Shown here piece after piece: positions 55,084-63,558 of a stretch of 64,000 nt of DNA. The position numbers and the translations under genes were made by a program. Location: NCBI GenBank assembly GCA_038744685.1, contig JBCDMB010000003.1, positions 186,001 through 250,000 on the forward strand, given 5' to 3'. Each line of letters starts with the position of its first letter. Position 1 is the stretch's first letter. The notes below the pieces were generated by a model that was not told where the DNA came from, ran no database searches, and was given only the letters and a program-made list of their open reading frames with translations. The stretch is from Verrucomicrobiota bacterium. Lineage in GTDB: Bacteria; Verrucomicrobiota; Verrucomicrobiia; Opitutales; Puniceicoccaceae.

Positions 55084-56052
55084 TTAAGCCGGCAGCTCCG
55101 AGGTCGGCAGGTTCTTAACCTCTTCCAGCGCCTTCGCAGCGAGGAGGGTGCTGAGGTAACGCTCACCGAAACTGCAGCCGATCGTCACGATCCTCTTTCC
55201 AGCCATGCCGTCTCTCTTCGCAAGCTGCATCGCAGCATAGACGTTTGCCCCGGTCGAAATTCCACCGAGAATTCCGTCTGATAGCGACAATTGCTGGGCC
55301 GTTTCAAACGCATCCTCATTCGACACCTGAATCACCTCGTCGACCAATGAAGTATCGCAATTCTTGGGGATGAAACCGGCACCAATCCCCTGAATCTTGT
55401 GTGGACCCGGCTTGCCTCCCGAAATCACCGGGCTAGCCTCTGGCTCCACTGCGACCGTGTGAAGGTCCTTCCGTCCCTTGATCACACTGGAGACACCGGT
55501 TATCGTTCCGCCCGTGCCAACGCCGGAGACGAACGCGTCCACCGTTCCCTCGGTGTCGTTCCAGATTTCCTCGGCAGTCGTCCTACGATGGACATCGGGA
55601 TTCGCAGGGTTCTCAAACTGCTGTGGCATAAAAGCTTTGTCGCCGTACTCGTCGACTAGCTGGCTGGCTTTCATAATTGCGCCATTCATCCCTTTGGCTC
55701 CGGGAGTGAGAACCAATTCTGCACCCAACATACGAAAGAGTACTCGCCGCTCGGTAGACATCGAGTCCGGCATTACCAGGATCAAACGGTATCCGCGGGA
55801 GGCGCAAACGAAAGCCAACGCGATTCCCGTGTTTCCAGAAGTCGGCTCAATGACCACGCTGTCCGCACCAAGCTTTCCATCTTTCTCAGCAGCTTCAATC
55901 ATCGCCCGTCCAATACGATCCTTGACGCTCGCCAGCGGATTGAAGAATTCACACTTGAGGAGGATATCTGCGTCGATGTCCTTGGTAAGGTTACTGATAC
56001 GCACCAATGGGGTGCCGCCTACAGTGTCGATGATCGATGATGCTATTGCCAT
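55084..56052 (-). CDS. cysK: Cysteine synthase (O-acetylserine sulfhydrylase)
   Basis: 322 residues of the PLP fold type II family. PLP lysine Lys44 in [14 protein letters not shown], the substrate loop [20 protein letters not shown], the phosphate loop [10 protein letters not shown] and the C-terminal [17 protein letters not shown]. It makes cysteine from O-acetylserine and sulfide. It has a normal length. No cysE or sulfate genes are adjacent. Confidence 0.95.
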   Translation of the reverse strand: MAIASSIIDTVGGTPLVRISNLTKDIDADILLKCEFFNPLASVKDRIGRAMIEAAEKDGKLGADSVVIEPTSGNTGIALAFVCASRGYRLILVMPDSMSTERRVLFRMLGAELVLTPGAKGMNGAIMKASQLVDEYGDKAFMPQQFENPANPDVHRRTTAEEIWNDTEGTVDAFVSGVGTGGTITGVSSVIKGRKDLHTVAVEPEASPVISGGKPGPHKIQGIGAGFIPKNCDTSLVDEVIQVSNEDAFETAQQLSLSDGILGGISTGANVYAAMQLAKRDGMAGKRIVTIGCSFGERYLSTLLAAKALEEVKNLPTSELPA

Positions 56053-56170
56053 TATTCTAGAGGTTTAGAGGTCGATTAAAGTGCCGACCCGTAAGGCAAA
56101 TTTCAATTCGCTACCGAGTCAACCCGAGATGGTTCGCTCTCAACACAGCGGAAAAAAGTCTCCCTATCGA

Positions 56171-56243
56171 CCTTCCTAATCTTACTCATGCTCTTAATCA
56201 TAATCGAAAACCTAGGATTAGGATTATGGTTACGACCACGATT
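56171..56243. repeat. Hexamer-periodic inverted-repeat spacer element, copy 2
   Basis: The spacer between cysK and hemB contains ATTA/TAAT units at about six-base spacing, arranged as two facing arms (for example CATAATC against GATTATG). It resembles the element at 4784-4880 in style rather than in exact sequence. Function unknown. Confidence 0.45.
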
Positions 56244-56259
56244 AAACCGAAATAGGCTT

Positions 56260-57273
56260 TCAATCTCCCGCGGCAATCTCCGCAGCAAAGTAAGTTAGGA
56301 TCAAATCTGCGCCTGCCCGGCGGATGGCTAGGACCGATTCATCCCTAGCACCTTCGTAGTCCAACCAACCCTTTTCTGCTGCCGCGTGAATGGCCGAAAA
56401 TTCTCCAGACACCTGATACGCGGCAACCGGGATCTCACATCGGTTTCGCACTTCACGAATGACGTCGAGATATGGTCCCGCCGGTTTCACCATCACGATA
56501 TCAGCTCCTTCATTGATATCGAGATCCACCTCAACCATCGCCTCCCGGAGGTTTGCCGGTGACAGTTGGTAAGTCGACTTGTCCAGATAAGCACTCCCCT
56601 TCTTCTGAGCGCTTCCGACAGCATCACGGAAAGGACCGTAAAACGCCGAAGCGAACTTTGCTGAATAGGCAAGGATGACCGTTTTCTGAAATCCAAAGTC
56701 ATCGAGTGCGTCGCGGATCGCTCCAACCCGGCCGTCCATCATGTCGGACGGTGCCACCCAATCGATCCCAGCCCTCGCGTAGTTCACCGCCATTTCCGCC
56801 AGAATCTCTACCGTCGGATCATTGAGAATTTCCCCCGTCGTCGAATCCAGGATCCCGTCGTGCCCGTGGGATGTGTAGGGATCTAGAGCAACATCTGCGA
56901 TCAGATTGACCGGGATCTCCGCCTCACGAACCAACCGACCGATTTGGGGGATCAATCCATCTGGATTCAGTGCTTCTTCACGACCTGTCTCTGTCTTCAG
57001 CGAGCTTTCGATCCGCGGAAAAATGGCAACTCCTCGAATCCCGAGATCTACCACCTTCTTCAACTCCTCAAGAAATTCCGCACGCCCAAGTCGATAGTTT
57101 CCCGGCATCGAATCGATGGGCTCCCGCGCCGAATCCGCATCGACGACGAAAAAAGGCTGAATCAACTGCGCGGGGTCAACGCGGGACTCCCTCACCATAT
57201 CGCGAATAGCTGCCGTCTGTCGAAGCCGACGGGGGCGACGGGACAAGGGAAGCGAAAATGAATCTACGTCCAT
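56260..57273 (-). CDS. hemB: Delta-aminolevulinate dehydratase (porphobilinogen synthase)
   Basis: 338 residues from ATG 57273 (MDVDSFSLPL). Schiff-base lysines lie in ILAYSAKFASAFYGPFRDA and MVKPAGPYLDVIRE. The metal-site motif reads DVALDPYTSHGHDG, the form with Ala/Asp in place of zinc cysteines, so a magnesium-type enzyme is expected. It makes porphobilinogen for heme. The menE stop is 10 bases upstream of its start. Confidence 0.95.
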   Translation of the reverse strand: MDVDSFSLPLSRRPRRLRQTAAIRDMVRESRVDPAQLIQPFFVVDADSAREPIDSMPGNYRLGRAEFLEELKKVVDLGIRGVAIFPRIESSLKTETGREEALNPDGLIPQIGRLVREAEIPVNLIADVALDPYTSHGHDGILDSTTGEILNDPTVEILAEMAVNYARAGIDWVAPSDMMDGRVGAIRDALDDFGFQKTVILAYSAKFASAFYGPFRDAVGSAQKKGSAYLDKSTYQLSPANLREAMVEVDLDINEGADIVMVKPAGPYLDVIREVRNRCEIPVAAYQVSGEFSAIHAAAEKGWLDYEGARDESVLAIRRAGADLILTYFAAEIAAGD

Positions 57274-57283
57274 CGCTCTATCC

Positions 57284-58501
57284 TCATCCAAAAATCTGAT
57301 CGAGATCAACTTTTCCTACAGCGTTTCTCGGAATCACTTTCACTGCCCGCACTTCCTGTGGAAGCTCAAACGAATCCAAGCTTGCCCGCAATTCGTTGCG
57401 GATCTCCCGATTCTGCAAGACTTCCAACTCAACCAACAAGGTGATTCGGGTGCCCCACTCTTCGTCGGGCATTCCGATGGCCACGGCGTCACGAACACCC
57501 TGAAGTTTTCTCGCAGCATCTTCTACTTTCGCTAACGAGATCGTCTCACCGCCGCTCGAAACAAAACGCCCGATCCTTCCGTGAACGGTGAAACTGCGGC
57601 CATCAATCAATTCACCCGCATCTCCTGTGCGGAACAGTCCTTGGTGCTCCTCCTCTCCCCAATACCCCCTGAAGAGCTGAGGGGATTGGATCGTGATTTC
57701 TTTACCGGCAGTCACGTCCACCTTATTTCCCGGCAACATGGACAATTCTCCAAAACGTTCAGATTCCCATGCATCCTTTGTCTGAATCCCAACCATCCCA
57801 CCAGTTTCTGTCATTCCATAGACCAGTCGCAGAGGAATCCCTCTTCTCTTTGCTTCGCGGAGTAGTTGGTGGTCAAACGACGCGCCTCCACCGAAGACGA
57901 TATCTGCCGGAAAAGGGTTGCTACCAGAAGGTGCAGTTCGAAGGGTCCTCTCCAATGTTGTTGGCACGACCGACTGCAAGAACAGTCCCGGGATTTCACA
58001 GGAGGCCTCTTGACTGCCATCGGAGATCAAAACGCCATCAGAAACCAACGCACGAAACACTGGCATCATTCCACTCACGTGATAAAGCGGTAAATCCAAT
58101 CTGCTGCAAAGCGGTCGATTCTCCAAGTAATTCCAGACCGATACAGCCGCCGCACCAAGCGACCTTTGATCATGAACAGCGAATCGAGGGATTCCCGAAC
58201 TTCCACCCGTCTTGAAGATTATCGTTCCCTTACCGGGATTAACTCCTCGCAAGCGGGTCACCTCATTTCGGGTCGCATCACTCCACTCGTCCGAAGACAA
58301 AAGAAAGGGAACCTCACTCTCCAGAAGTCCAAGAATCCTGCCCACCGTCTCAGGATCCTTTGAAGAAGCGGCGACAATCTGAACCTGACCATCAGAATCC
58401 TTCGCTTCCTTTGTTGCCTCTTCGTACGCTAAACGGAATCTCGCTTCTTCGGAATCGAGAAGAAAGACCCGGTTCGTATCTATTCTAGAAAACAGCTGCA
58501 T
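57284..58501 (-). CDS. menE: o-Succinylbenzoate-CoA ligase (acyl-adenylate family)
   Basis: 405 residues from ATG 58501 (MQLFSRIDTN); earlier in-frame ATGs lie inside menC. The adenylate-forming motif is GTIIFKTGGSSGIPRF, followed by RLVYGMTETGGM, LFRTGDAGELIDGRSFTVHG and a C-terminal lysine in RNAVGKVDLDQIF. It activates succinylbenzoate for menaquinone. It overlaps menC by 17 bases. The family is broad, but the menC partner supports the name. Confidence 0.85.
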   Translation of the reverse strand: MQLFSRIDTNRVFLLDSEEARFRLAYEEATKEAKDSDGQVQIVAASSKDPETVGRILGLLESEVPFLLSSDEWSDATRNEVTRLRGVNPGKGTIIFKTGGSSGIPRFAVHDQRSLGAAAVSVWNYLENRPLCSRLDLPLYHVSGMMPVFRALVSDGVLISDGSQEASCEIPGLFLQSVVPTTLERTLRTAPSGSNPFPADIVFGGGASFDHQLLREAKRRGIPLRLVYGMTETGGMVGIQTKDAWESERFGELSMLPGNKVDVTAGKEITIQSPQLFRGYWGEEEHQGLFRTGDAGELIDGRSFTVHGRIGRFVSSGGETISLAKVEDAARKLQGVRDAVAIGMPDEEWGTRITLLVELEVLQNREIRNELRASLDSFELPQEVRAVKVIPRNAVGKVDLDQIFG

Positions 58502-59453
58502 TATTCCAGACTTTCTCCAGTCGCTCCTCGGTAATCTCTCCTGAGAAATGCGTTCCGGCCGACCATCCATCCAACCCATCTGCTCCAAACCACCCTCTTG
58601 TCCCAAGACCGTGGTCACGCTTCTTGCCTACCAGCTGATCGGCAAGAGCCAACACCCATGAAAACCCTATGCCCGTCTCAAACGCGGAAGATAGGACGAG
58701 TCTGCCCCTCACTGATTCGGGAAGCGCAATCAAACTCTCCGGATTTCCAAACAGACTAGGCTTTATCACGAAAGGACCCGGCCAATCCATATCGAGAAAA
58801 CGATCAAGACTGGCCTCGGAAACGACAGACTCGTCCAGGGCAATCTTCCGGGCTTCCTCTCCAAACTCGTCAAAGATCATTTCTTCGGAGCCCACCGGCA
58901 TTGGCTGCTCGATGAACTCGATCTCCTGCAAATCCGACGCCCATTCGATCCAATCGGCGGTTTGTCCGAGGTCAAAAACCTGGTTCGCATCCAAGCGAAT
59001 CCGGACGTCACCTTTGGCCTCGCCTATAAGGGTTTTGATCTGCTGACGTTCCTCCGATCGGTTTCCCACCCCTACTTTTACCTTTATCGTTTTCGCACCT
59101 CCTCTACTCAAACTTTCTGTATTCAATTCCCTAACACTTTTCACTAGTATCGCAGAAGAAACGTTGACCTCAGTTGGTAGCACTTGCCGAAGGGACCACC
59201 CCGCAAAACCAAGACACCCTTCCTGTTCGTCTAGCATCAAGTCACTACCTTCAGACCACTCTTTTAGAGAATCTCTCCACCCTGGCGTCTCTCCACCGAA
59301 CCCGGGGAAAGGGCAGACCTCCGCAAAAGAAACTCTTCCATTCGATTCCTCGCGCAGCAACCAACCAGTTCTCTCTGCAAAAGCTCCCGCACCAGTCTTC
59401 AAAGGTGACGCAAAAACCCTTCGGTACGGCCTTATTGAGCGAACTGGACTCAT
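58485..59453 (-). CDS. menC: o-Succinylbenzoate synthase (enolase superfamily)
   Basis: 322 residues from ATG 59453. Enolase-superfamily features: KIKVKVGVGN-type KTIKVKVG with the KxK base, IRLDANQVF (first metal Asp), EFIEQPMPV (Glu) and KIALDESVV (Asp), then PFVIKPSLFGNPE (second Lys). It makes o-succinylbenzoate in the menaquinone pathway. It is paired with menE. Muconate-lactonising or dipeptide epimerase activities are less likely given menE. Confidence 0.85.
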   Translation of the reverse strand: MSPVRSIRPYRRVFASPLKTGAGAFAERTGWLLREESNGRVSFAEVCPFPGFGGETPGWRDSLKEWSEGSDLMLDEQEGCLGFAGWSLRQVLPTEVNVSSAILVKSVRELNTESLSRGGAKTIKVKVGVGNRSEERQQIKTLIGEAKGDVRIRLDANQVFDLGQTADWIEWASDLQEIEFIEQPMPVGSEEMIFDEFGEEARKIALDESVVSEASLDRFLDMDWPGPFVIKPSLFGNPESLIALPESVRGRLVLSSAFETGIGFSWVLALADQLVGKKRDHGLGTRGWFGADGLDGWSAGTHFSGEITEERLEKVWNNAAVF

Positions 59454-59932
59454 CAATTTATCAAAACGAACTTCGCGGTGATCTTAACTCAATCACACGG
59501 ACAACTGATACCCTGCTTCGTCTTACAACCATCTCAAGTATTCACCACCCTTATCAAAAACGGTTGTGACTTGGAAGAACCACTCACACTGACCGCAGAA
59601 ACTGAAAAGGCGAAGGTGGTTTCGCCGCCTACAAATGAAATCGCAGTCAAAAGCCAATTCTAAAGAACTCGAAGTACACTTAAGCTACATCACGAGGTTA
59701 GAGTAGAAGCATCCGCAGCAGAGGCGGATGATTTCGGTGTTATTCGTAACGGTCAGCCTTTGCGTGTCATCGGTCTTTGCGACCGATGCCATAAGGATTT
59801 ACTTGTAGAGACTCTTAACCTTGTGACATTCAAGGGTAGACTGGATTCCTGGGCTTTCTCTTACTCCTGCCCTGTTTCCAACCGTCCTTTTGTTTTCGCC
59901 TAACCGAATTTTTCACGCTTTCCTTTTCAACG
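59454..59932. other. Spacer between menC and trpD with tandem hairpins and an open frame
   Basis: Three hairpins lie in a row: CATCCGC/GCGGATG (59710-59730), GTTA-TTCG-TAAC (59739-59750) and CATCGGTC/GACCGATG (59768-59788). Across them, from 59664 to TAA at 59901, one plus-strand frame reads ADDFGVIRNGQPLRVIGLCD and CHKDLLVETLN, which looks protein-like, but it lacks an ATG and follows a stop codon in the same frame. It may be a decayed gene, a leader RNA for trpD or a dispersed repeat. Confidence 0.45.
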
Positions 59933-60994
59933 ATGCCAAACCCATACGAGCTTCTCTCGCTTACCGAAATCCTCCGGGAGCGCACTGACCTTTCGAGGGA
60001 GGACTGTCACTCCGCTGCATCCCTCCTGACAGACCCTGCCCCCGGCCACGACGAGAAAGAGGACTTTCTACGAGCTTTAGCACAAAAGGGAGAAACCCCC
60101 GAAGAAGTAGCCGCGTTTGCTGACTTTTTTCGAGGCAAGGCCTTGGACCCCAACCTTGATGCCTATTCACGCGAGGCGATCGATATCGTCGGGACGGGTG
60201 GCGATAAGAGTGGGACATTCAATTTTTCAACTGCAACGGCTCTCCTGATTGCCTCCATGGGAATTCCGGTCATGAAGCATGGAAACCGCTCGATCACTTC
60301 AATGAGTGGAAGTGCGGATCTTCTCGCTGCTCTTGGAGTACCGATGGATGCAGATGAGTCATTCCTAGAAAAGAGTCTCGAAGAGAACTCCTTCTGCTTC
60401 TTCTTTGCTCCGTCCTTCCATCCAGCCTTCAAAGAAATCATGCCAGTCCGCAAGAAACTGGCCGAGACGGGCACGAAAACCATCTTCAATCTTCTCGGAC
60501 CGCTCATCAATCCTGGTCGACCCACCTTCCAACTCATGGGTGTCTATTCAAGCGAATGGGTCGCTCCACTGGCATCGGCCCTTACCCGTCTGGGTCTAAA
60601 GTCCGCCCTCGTCGTCCACTCACAGCTCTCCGAATCCAAAGGCGTCGACGAGCTTACCGTATCGGGAAAGAATCAGATTGCAGGAGCCGGTGACTTGAGC
60701 GGAGAGACCTTCTCTGATTCCTTCACAGACTATGGCTTAGCGGAGGCTCCCCTAAGCGCACTCAAGGGTGGAGACGCGGATCAGAACTTGCAAATTCTCC
60801 ATGACGTCGCTGAAGGAAAAGCAAGCGCAGCCGTTGAAGATACACTTTGTCTAAACGCAGGAGCATCACTCCTCGCCTGCCAAAGAGTGGCAGACCTTGG
60901 CTCCGGGATCGAAACGGCGAGAGAGAAGGTGCGCAGTGGTGAATGGGCGAATTGGCTGAATTCGTTCAAGGAGTTTCACTCGAAGCACGCATGA
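59933..60994 (+). CDS. trpD: Anthranilate phosphoribosyltransferase
   Basis: 353 residues. The PRPP-binding loop is DIVGTGGDKSGTFNFSTATA, followed by MKHGNRSITSMSGSADLL and FNLLGPLINPGRP. It catalyses the second step of tryptophan synthesis. No other trp gene is adjacent; instead the stop overlaps glmM by 4 bases. Confidence 0.95.
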   Translation: MPNPYELLSLTEILRERTDLSREDCHSAASLLTDPAPGHDEKEDFLRALAQKGETPEEVAAFADFFRGKALDPNLDAYSREAIDIVGTGGDKSGTFNFSTATALLIASMGIPVMKHGNRSITSMSGSADLLAALGVPMDADESFLEKSLEENSFCFFFAPSFHPAFKEIMPVRKKLAETGTKTIFNLLGPLINPGRPTFQLMGVYSSEWVAPLASALTRLGLKSALVVHSQLSESKGVDELTVSGKNQIAGAGDLSGETFSDSFTDYGLAEAPLSALKGGDADQNLQILHDVAEGKASAAVEDTLCLNAGASLLACQRVADLGSGIETAREKVRSGEWANWLNSFKEFHSKHA

Positions 60995-62340
60995 AAACCC
61001 GCTATTTCGGAACGGACGGCATCCGTGGTCCAGCCAACGGGCCCTACTTCACACCCGAATTTATTGGGCAGCTCACTGGAGGGATCGCACGTTTCCTTCG
61101 ATCCTCCCGTGGAGCCGATTCACCCCGGATCGTAATCGGGAGAGATACCCGCGAAAGCGGTGCGAAGATTCTCGCCCATCTAATCGATGGCTTTGGGAAA
61201 CATCGCGGCGAATGCATTGATCTCGGAATTGTTCCGACTCCAGCGGTCTCCTCGGTCGTACTCTCTTCCGAAGCCGACCTCGGTATTTCGATCACCGCCT
61301 CACACAATCCAGCCGAAGACAACGGCATCAAACTGTTCTCAGCTGAAGGCACGAAACTCTCCGATGCCGAGGAAGAGACAATCGAGGCCCTAATGCTCGC
61401 ACCTCCTCCGCAGGAAATCGAGAAAAACCCGGAGCACAGCGTTACCAAAAGGAATGGGATGCAGACCTACCTTCAGGGTGCCGAAATTCTCTCGACCCAT
61501 CTCGACCTCGAAGGACTCACGATCGTCTGCGACACGGCAAATGGAGCAACTGTTCACTCGACGCCTGTCGTTCTTTCTCAGAGAGGTGCCCAGCTGGTCT
61601 GCATTGGTGATTCACCGGACGGCAAAAACATCAACGCAGGCTGCGGAAGCGAACATGCAGAATCCATGGCCGAAATGGTTGTCAAACACAACGCTGCGCT
61701 CGGGATCGCTCATGACGGAGATGGGGATCGGGTGATCTTCTCAGACGAAAAAGGTGCCATCGTTCCCGGGGATCAGGTTTTAGGTATTTTCGCACTGAAT
61801 GGCATGCGCAAACAGTCGCTCTCCGAGAGTCTTCTCGTGACCACAATTCAAAGTAACCGCGGGCTGGACCTGGCCATTGAGAAATCAGGAGGCAAAGTGG
61901 AGCGGACTGATGTAGGAGATCGCAACGTCGCCGAGCGAATGAGAAAGCTTGGTGCATCGCTCGGTGGTGAATCATCAGGCCACATCATCCTCCACAACTA
62001 CTCGCCCACGGGCGATGGACTTCTAGCCGCACTCTACATGCTCCGCATTCTTCAGGAAACAGGACAAACGCTTTCAGAACTCCGCCAAGCCATTCCATTG
62101 CTTCCTCAGGTCACCAGCGCCCTCACCGTTCCAGAGAAAATCCCTCTTGAAGAGTGTAGTAATCTTCAAACTGAGCGGTCCTTGGTGGAATCAGAAATAG
62201 GAAACACCGGACGGGTCCTCCTTCGCTATTCTGGGACAGAGCCCAAGCTCCGGTTTTTGGTGGAAGCCACCACCGTGGAACGATGCAACGAGTTCATGGC
62301 GCAATTACTCGAAGCTGCGAAGATAGATTTGGTCCCCTAA
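60991..62340 (+). CDS. glmM: Phosphoglucosamine mutase
   Basis: 449 residues from ATG 60991 (MKTRYFGTDG), 4 bases into the trpD stop; the longer frame from 60943 is internal to trpD. Active-site Ser104 in ITASHNPAEDNGIKLF, metal loop DGDGDRVIFSDEKG and the C-terminal RYSGTEPKLRFLVEA. It makes glucosamine-1-phosphate for peptidoglycan and LPS. Confidence 0.95.
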   Translation: MKTRYFGTDGIRGPANGPYFTPEFIGQLTGGIARFLRSSRGADSPRIVIGRDTRESGAKILAHLIDGFGKHRGECIDLGIVPTPAVSSVVLSSEADLGISITASHNPAEDNGIKLFSAEGTKLSDAEEETIEALMLAPPPQEIEKNPEHSVTKRNGMQTYLQGAEILSTHLDLEGLTIVCDTANGATVHSTPVVLSQRGAQLVCIGDSPDGKNINAGCGSEHAESMAEMVVKHNAALGIAHDGDGDRVIFSDEKGAIVPGDQVLGIFALNGMRKQSLSESLLVTTIQSNRGLDLAIEKSGGKVERTDVGDRNVAERMRKLGASLGGESSGHIILHNYSPTGDGLLAALYMLRILQETGQTLSELRQAIPLLPQVTSALTVPEKIPLEECSNLQTERSLVESEIGNTGRVLLRYSGTEPKLRFLVEATTVERCNEFMAQLLEAAKIDLVP

Positions 62341-62373
62341 CCCGCCTAAGTTTTGGTTTTCGTTGGAAGAGGA

Positions 62374-62432
62374 TCGAGGCATAAAGCCTCATCCTACAAA
62401 AATGCGTTTGTTGGAGAGGGTTTATCCCTCGA
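62374..62432. repeat. 59-base extragenic palindrome (REP-like)
   Basis: The arms TCGAGGCATAAAGCCTC and, in reverse complement, TCGAGGGATAAACCCTC face each other around ACAAA...TTTGT, so the whole 59 bases form one large imperfect palindrome, with two small hairpins (GAGGC/GCCTC; GAGGG/CCCTC) inside it. It lies 33 bases after glmM. This is the form of a REP or miniature inverted-repeat element, perhaps also ending glmM transcripts. Confidence 0.65.
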
Positions 62433-62492
62433 TAGTGAGACACTAGTAGGAGAATACTGACCGGTGCGTAACGTATTCCCCAGTGATCTTTT

Positions 62493-63455
62493 CTAGAACC
62501 GGTAGGTTCCCTCGATACTAAAACCGAGTGAGTTATCGATTCGGAAACGGTCAAATTCCCGGTCGTTGTCATAGAAGTCGAACTTCCGCTCAAATCGTCC
62601 TTCCAAAAAAGCACCGATCTGGAACTGACGGCCGAATCTGCGAATCAAGCCTGTCCTCGCCTGCCAATATTCCTGCGAGACAACTGCCTGATCTTTCGCC
62701 AAACCGTCAAAGTCATCGACCGCAAAAACAAACGTCTCATAAAGAATGGACCCAAGTACCTCCCATTCCTTTTGCTGCCCCAACTTATAGGTCACTCTCA
62801 CCCCGTTGAGCGTCATCAGGGTAAAGCGGTCGTTCGGCGTCCACCGGATTGTAACGATGGGAATTACAGTGGTTCCGACATTTGACTCAAAAACACCGAG
62901 AACACCCGCTCCGACAATCAAATGAGGACCGAAAAGATAGCTCACCCCACCTGCAAAAGGAACGGTCGTTCCGGAAAATATATTGGCGCCTTCTGCACCC
63001 TGAAACCCAATGGCTCCCGTCCCAAACAAGCTCCAATTCCCACTAACAGGACGCTCAAGCGTCCCACCAACCCTAAACCCGTTTACTTCGTTAAAAGCAC
63101 CTGCGAAAGGGTTATCGCCAGTGAGGTCGTAATTCCGGTAGACATACCGGAGCGAGGTGCGGGTAATGTTGTTCGGGGCGGCAAATCGGTTCCACGAAAG
63201 GTCCGCTGTGATACGGTTCTCTCCCAATTCCCCTTCATCTCCGTCCAAATCGGCATCGGCAAAAGAAGTTACCCTCAAATCTACGGCAAAGAAGGGAGGC
63301 GGCGGTCCCTGAGGACGGCCCTGCCCGCTCTCGGAGGGTGCGGCCTCATCCGCGATCAAAGGCTTCTCCTCTCCCGGAAGCTCGTTTTGCGCATAAAGAC
63401 CGCTGGCAAGCCAACAGGTCAGCAATGAGAAAACGGGAAGATGCCAGTTTCGCAT
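62493..63455 (-). CDS. Probable outer-membrane beta-barrel protein
   Basis: 320 residues from ATG 63455 (MRNWHLPVFSLLTCWLASGL), a signal peptide. After a Pro-rich stretch (about 45-58, GQGRPQGPPPPFF), the body shows alternating beta-strand patterns with aromatic ends and closes with GFSIEGTYRF, a C-terminal Phe as in outer-membrane porins. It resembles the DUF6268 type. No partner gene is near. Confidence 0.7.
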   Translation of the reverse strand: MRNWHLPVFSLLTCWLASGLYAQNELPGEEKPLIADEAAPSESGQGRPQGPPPPFFAVDLRVTSFADADLDGDEGELGENRITADLSWNRFAAPNNITRTSLRYVYRNYDLTGDNPFAGAFNEVNGFRVGGTLERPVSGNWSLFGTGAIGFQGAEGANIFSGTTVPFAGGVSYLFGPHLIVGAGVLGVFESNVGTTVIPIVTIRWTPNDRFTLMTLNGVRVTYKLGQQKEWEVLGSILYETFVFAVDDFDGLAKDQAVVSQEYWQARTGLIRRFGRQFQIGAFLEGRFERKFDFYDNDREFDRFRIDNSLGFSIEGTYRF

Positions 63456-63558
63456 ACCCAAGGAGAGTGAGCGCACCCGCCGAGCCGTCAATCCCGGATT
63501 CAATTCCGTTGCTAGCAAACGTTCCCTAAGTAAGTTTCTCTCCGTGACTCATCCACCA

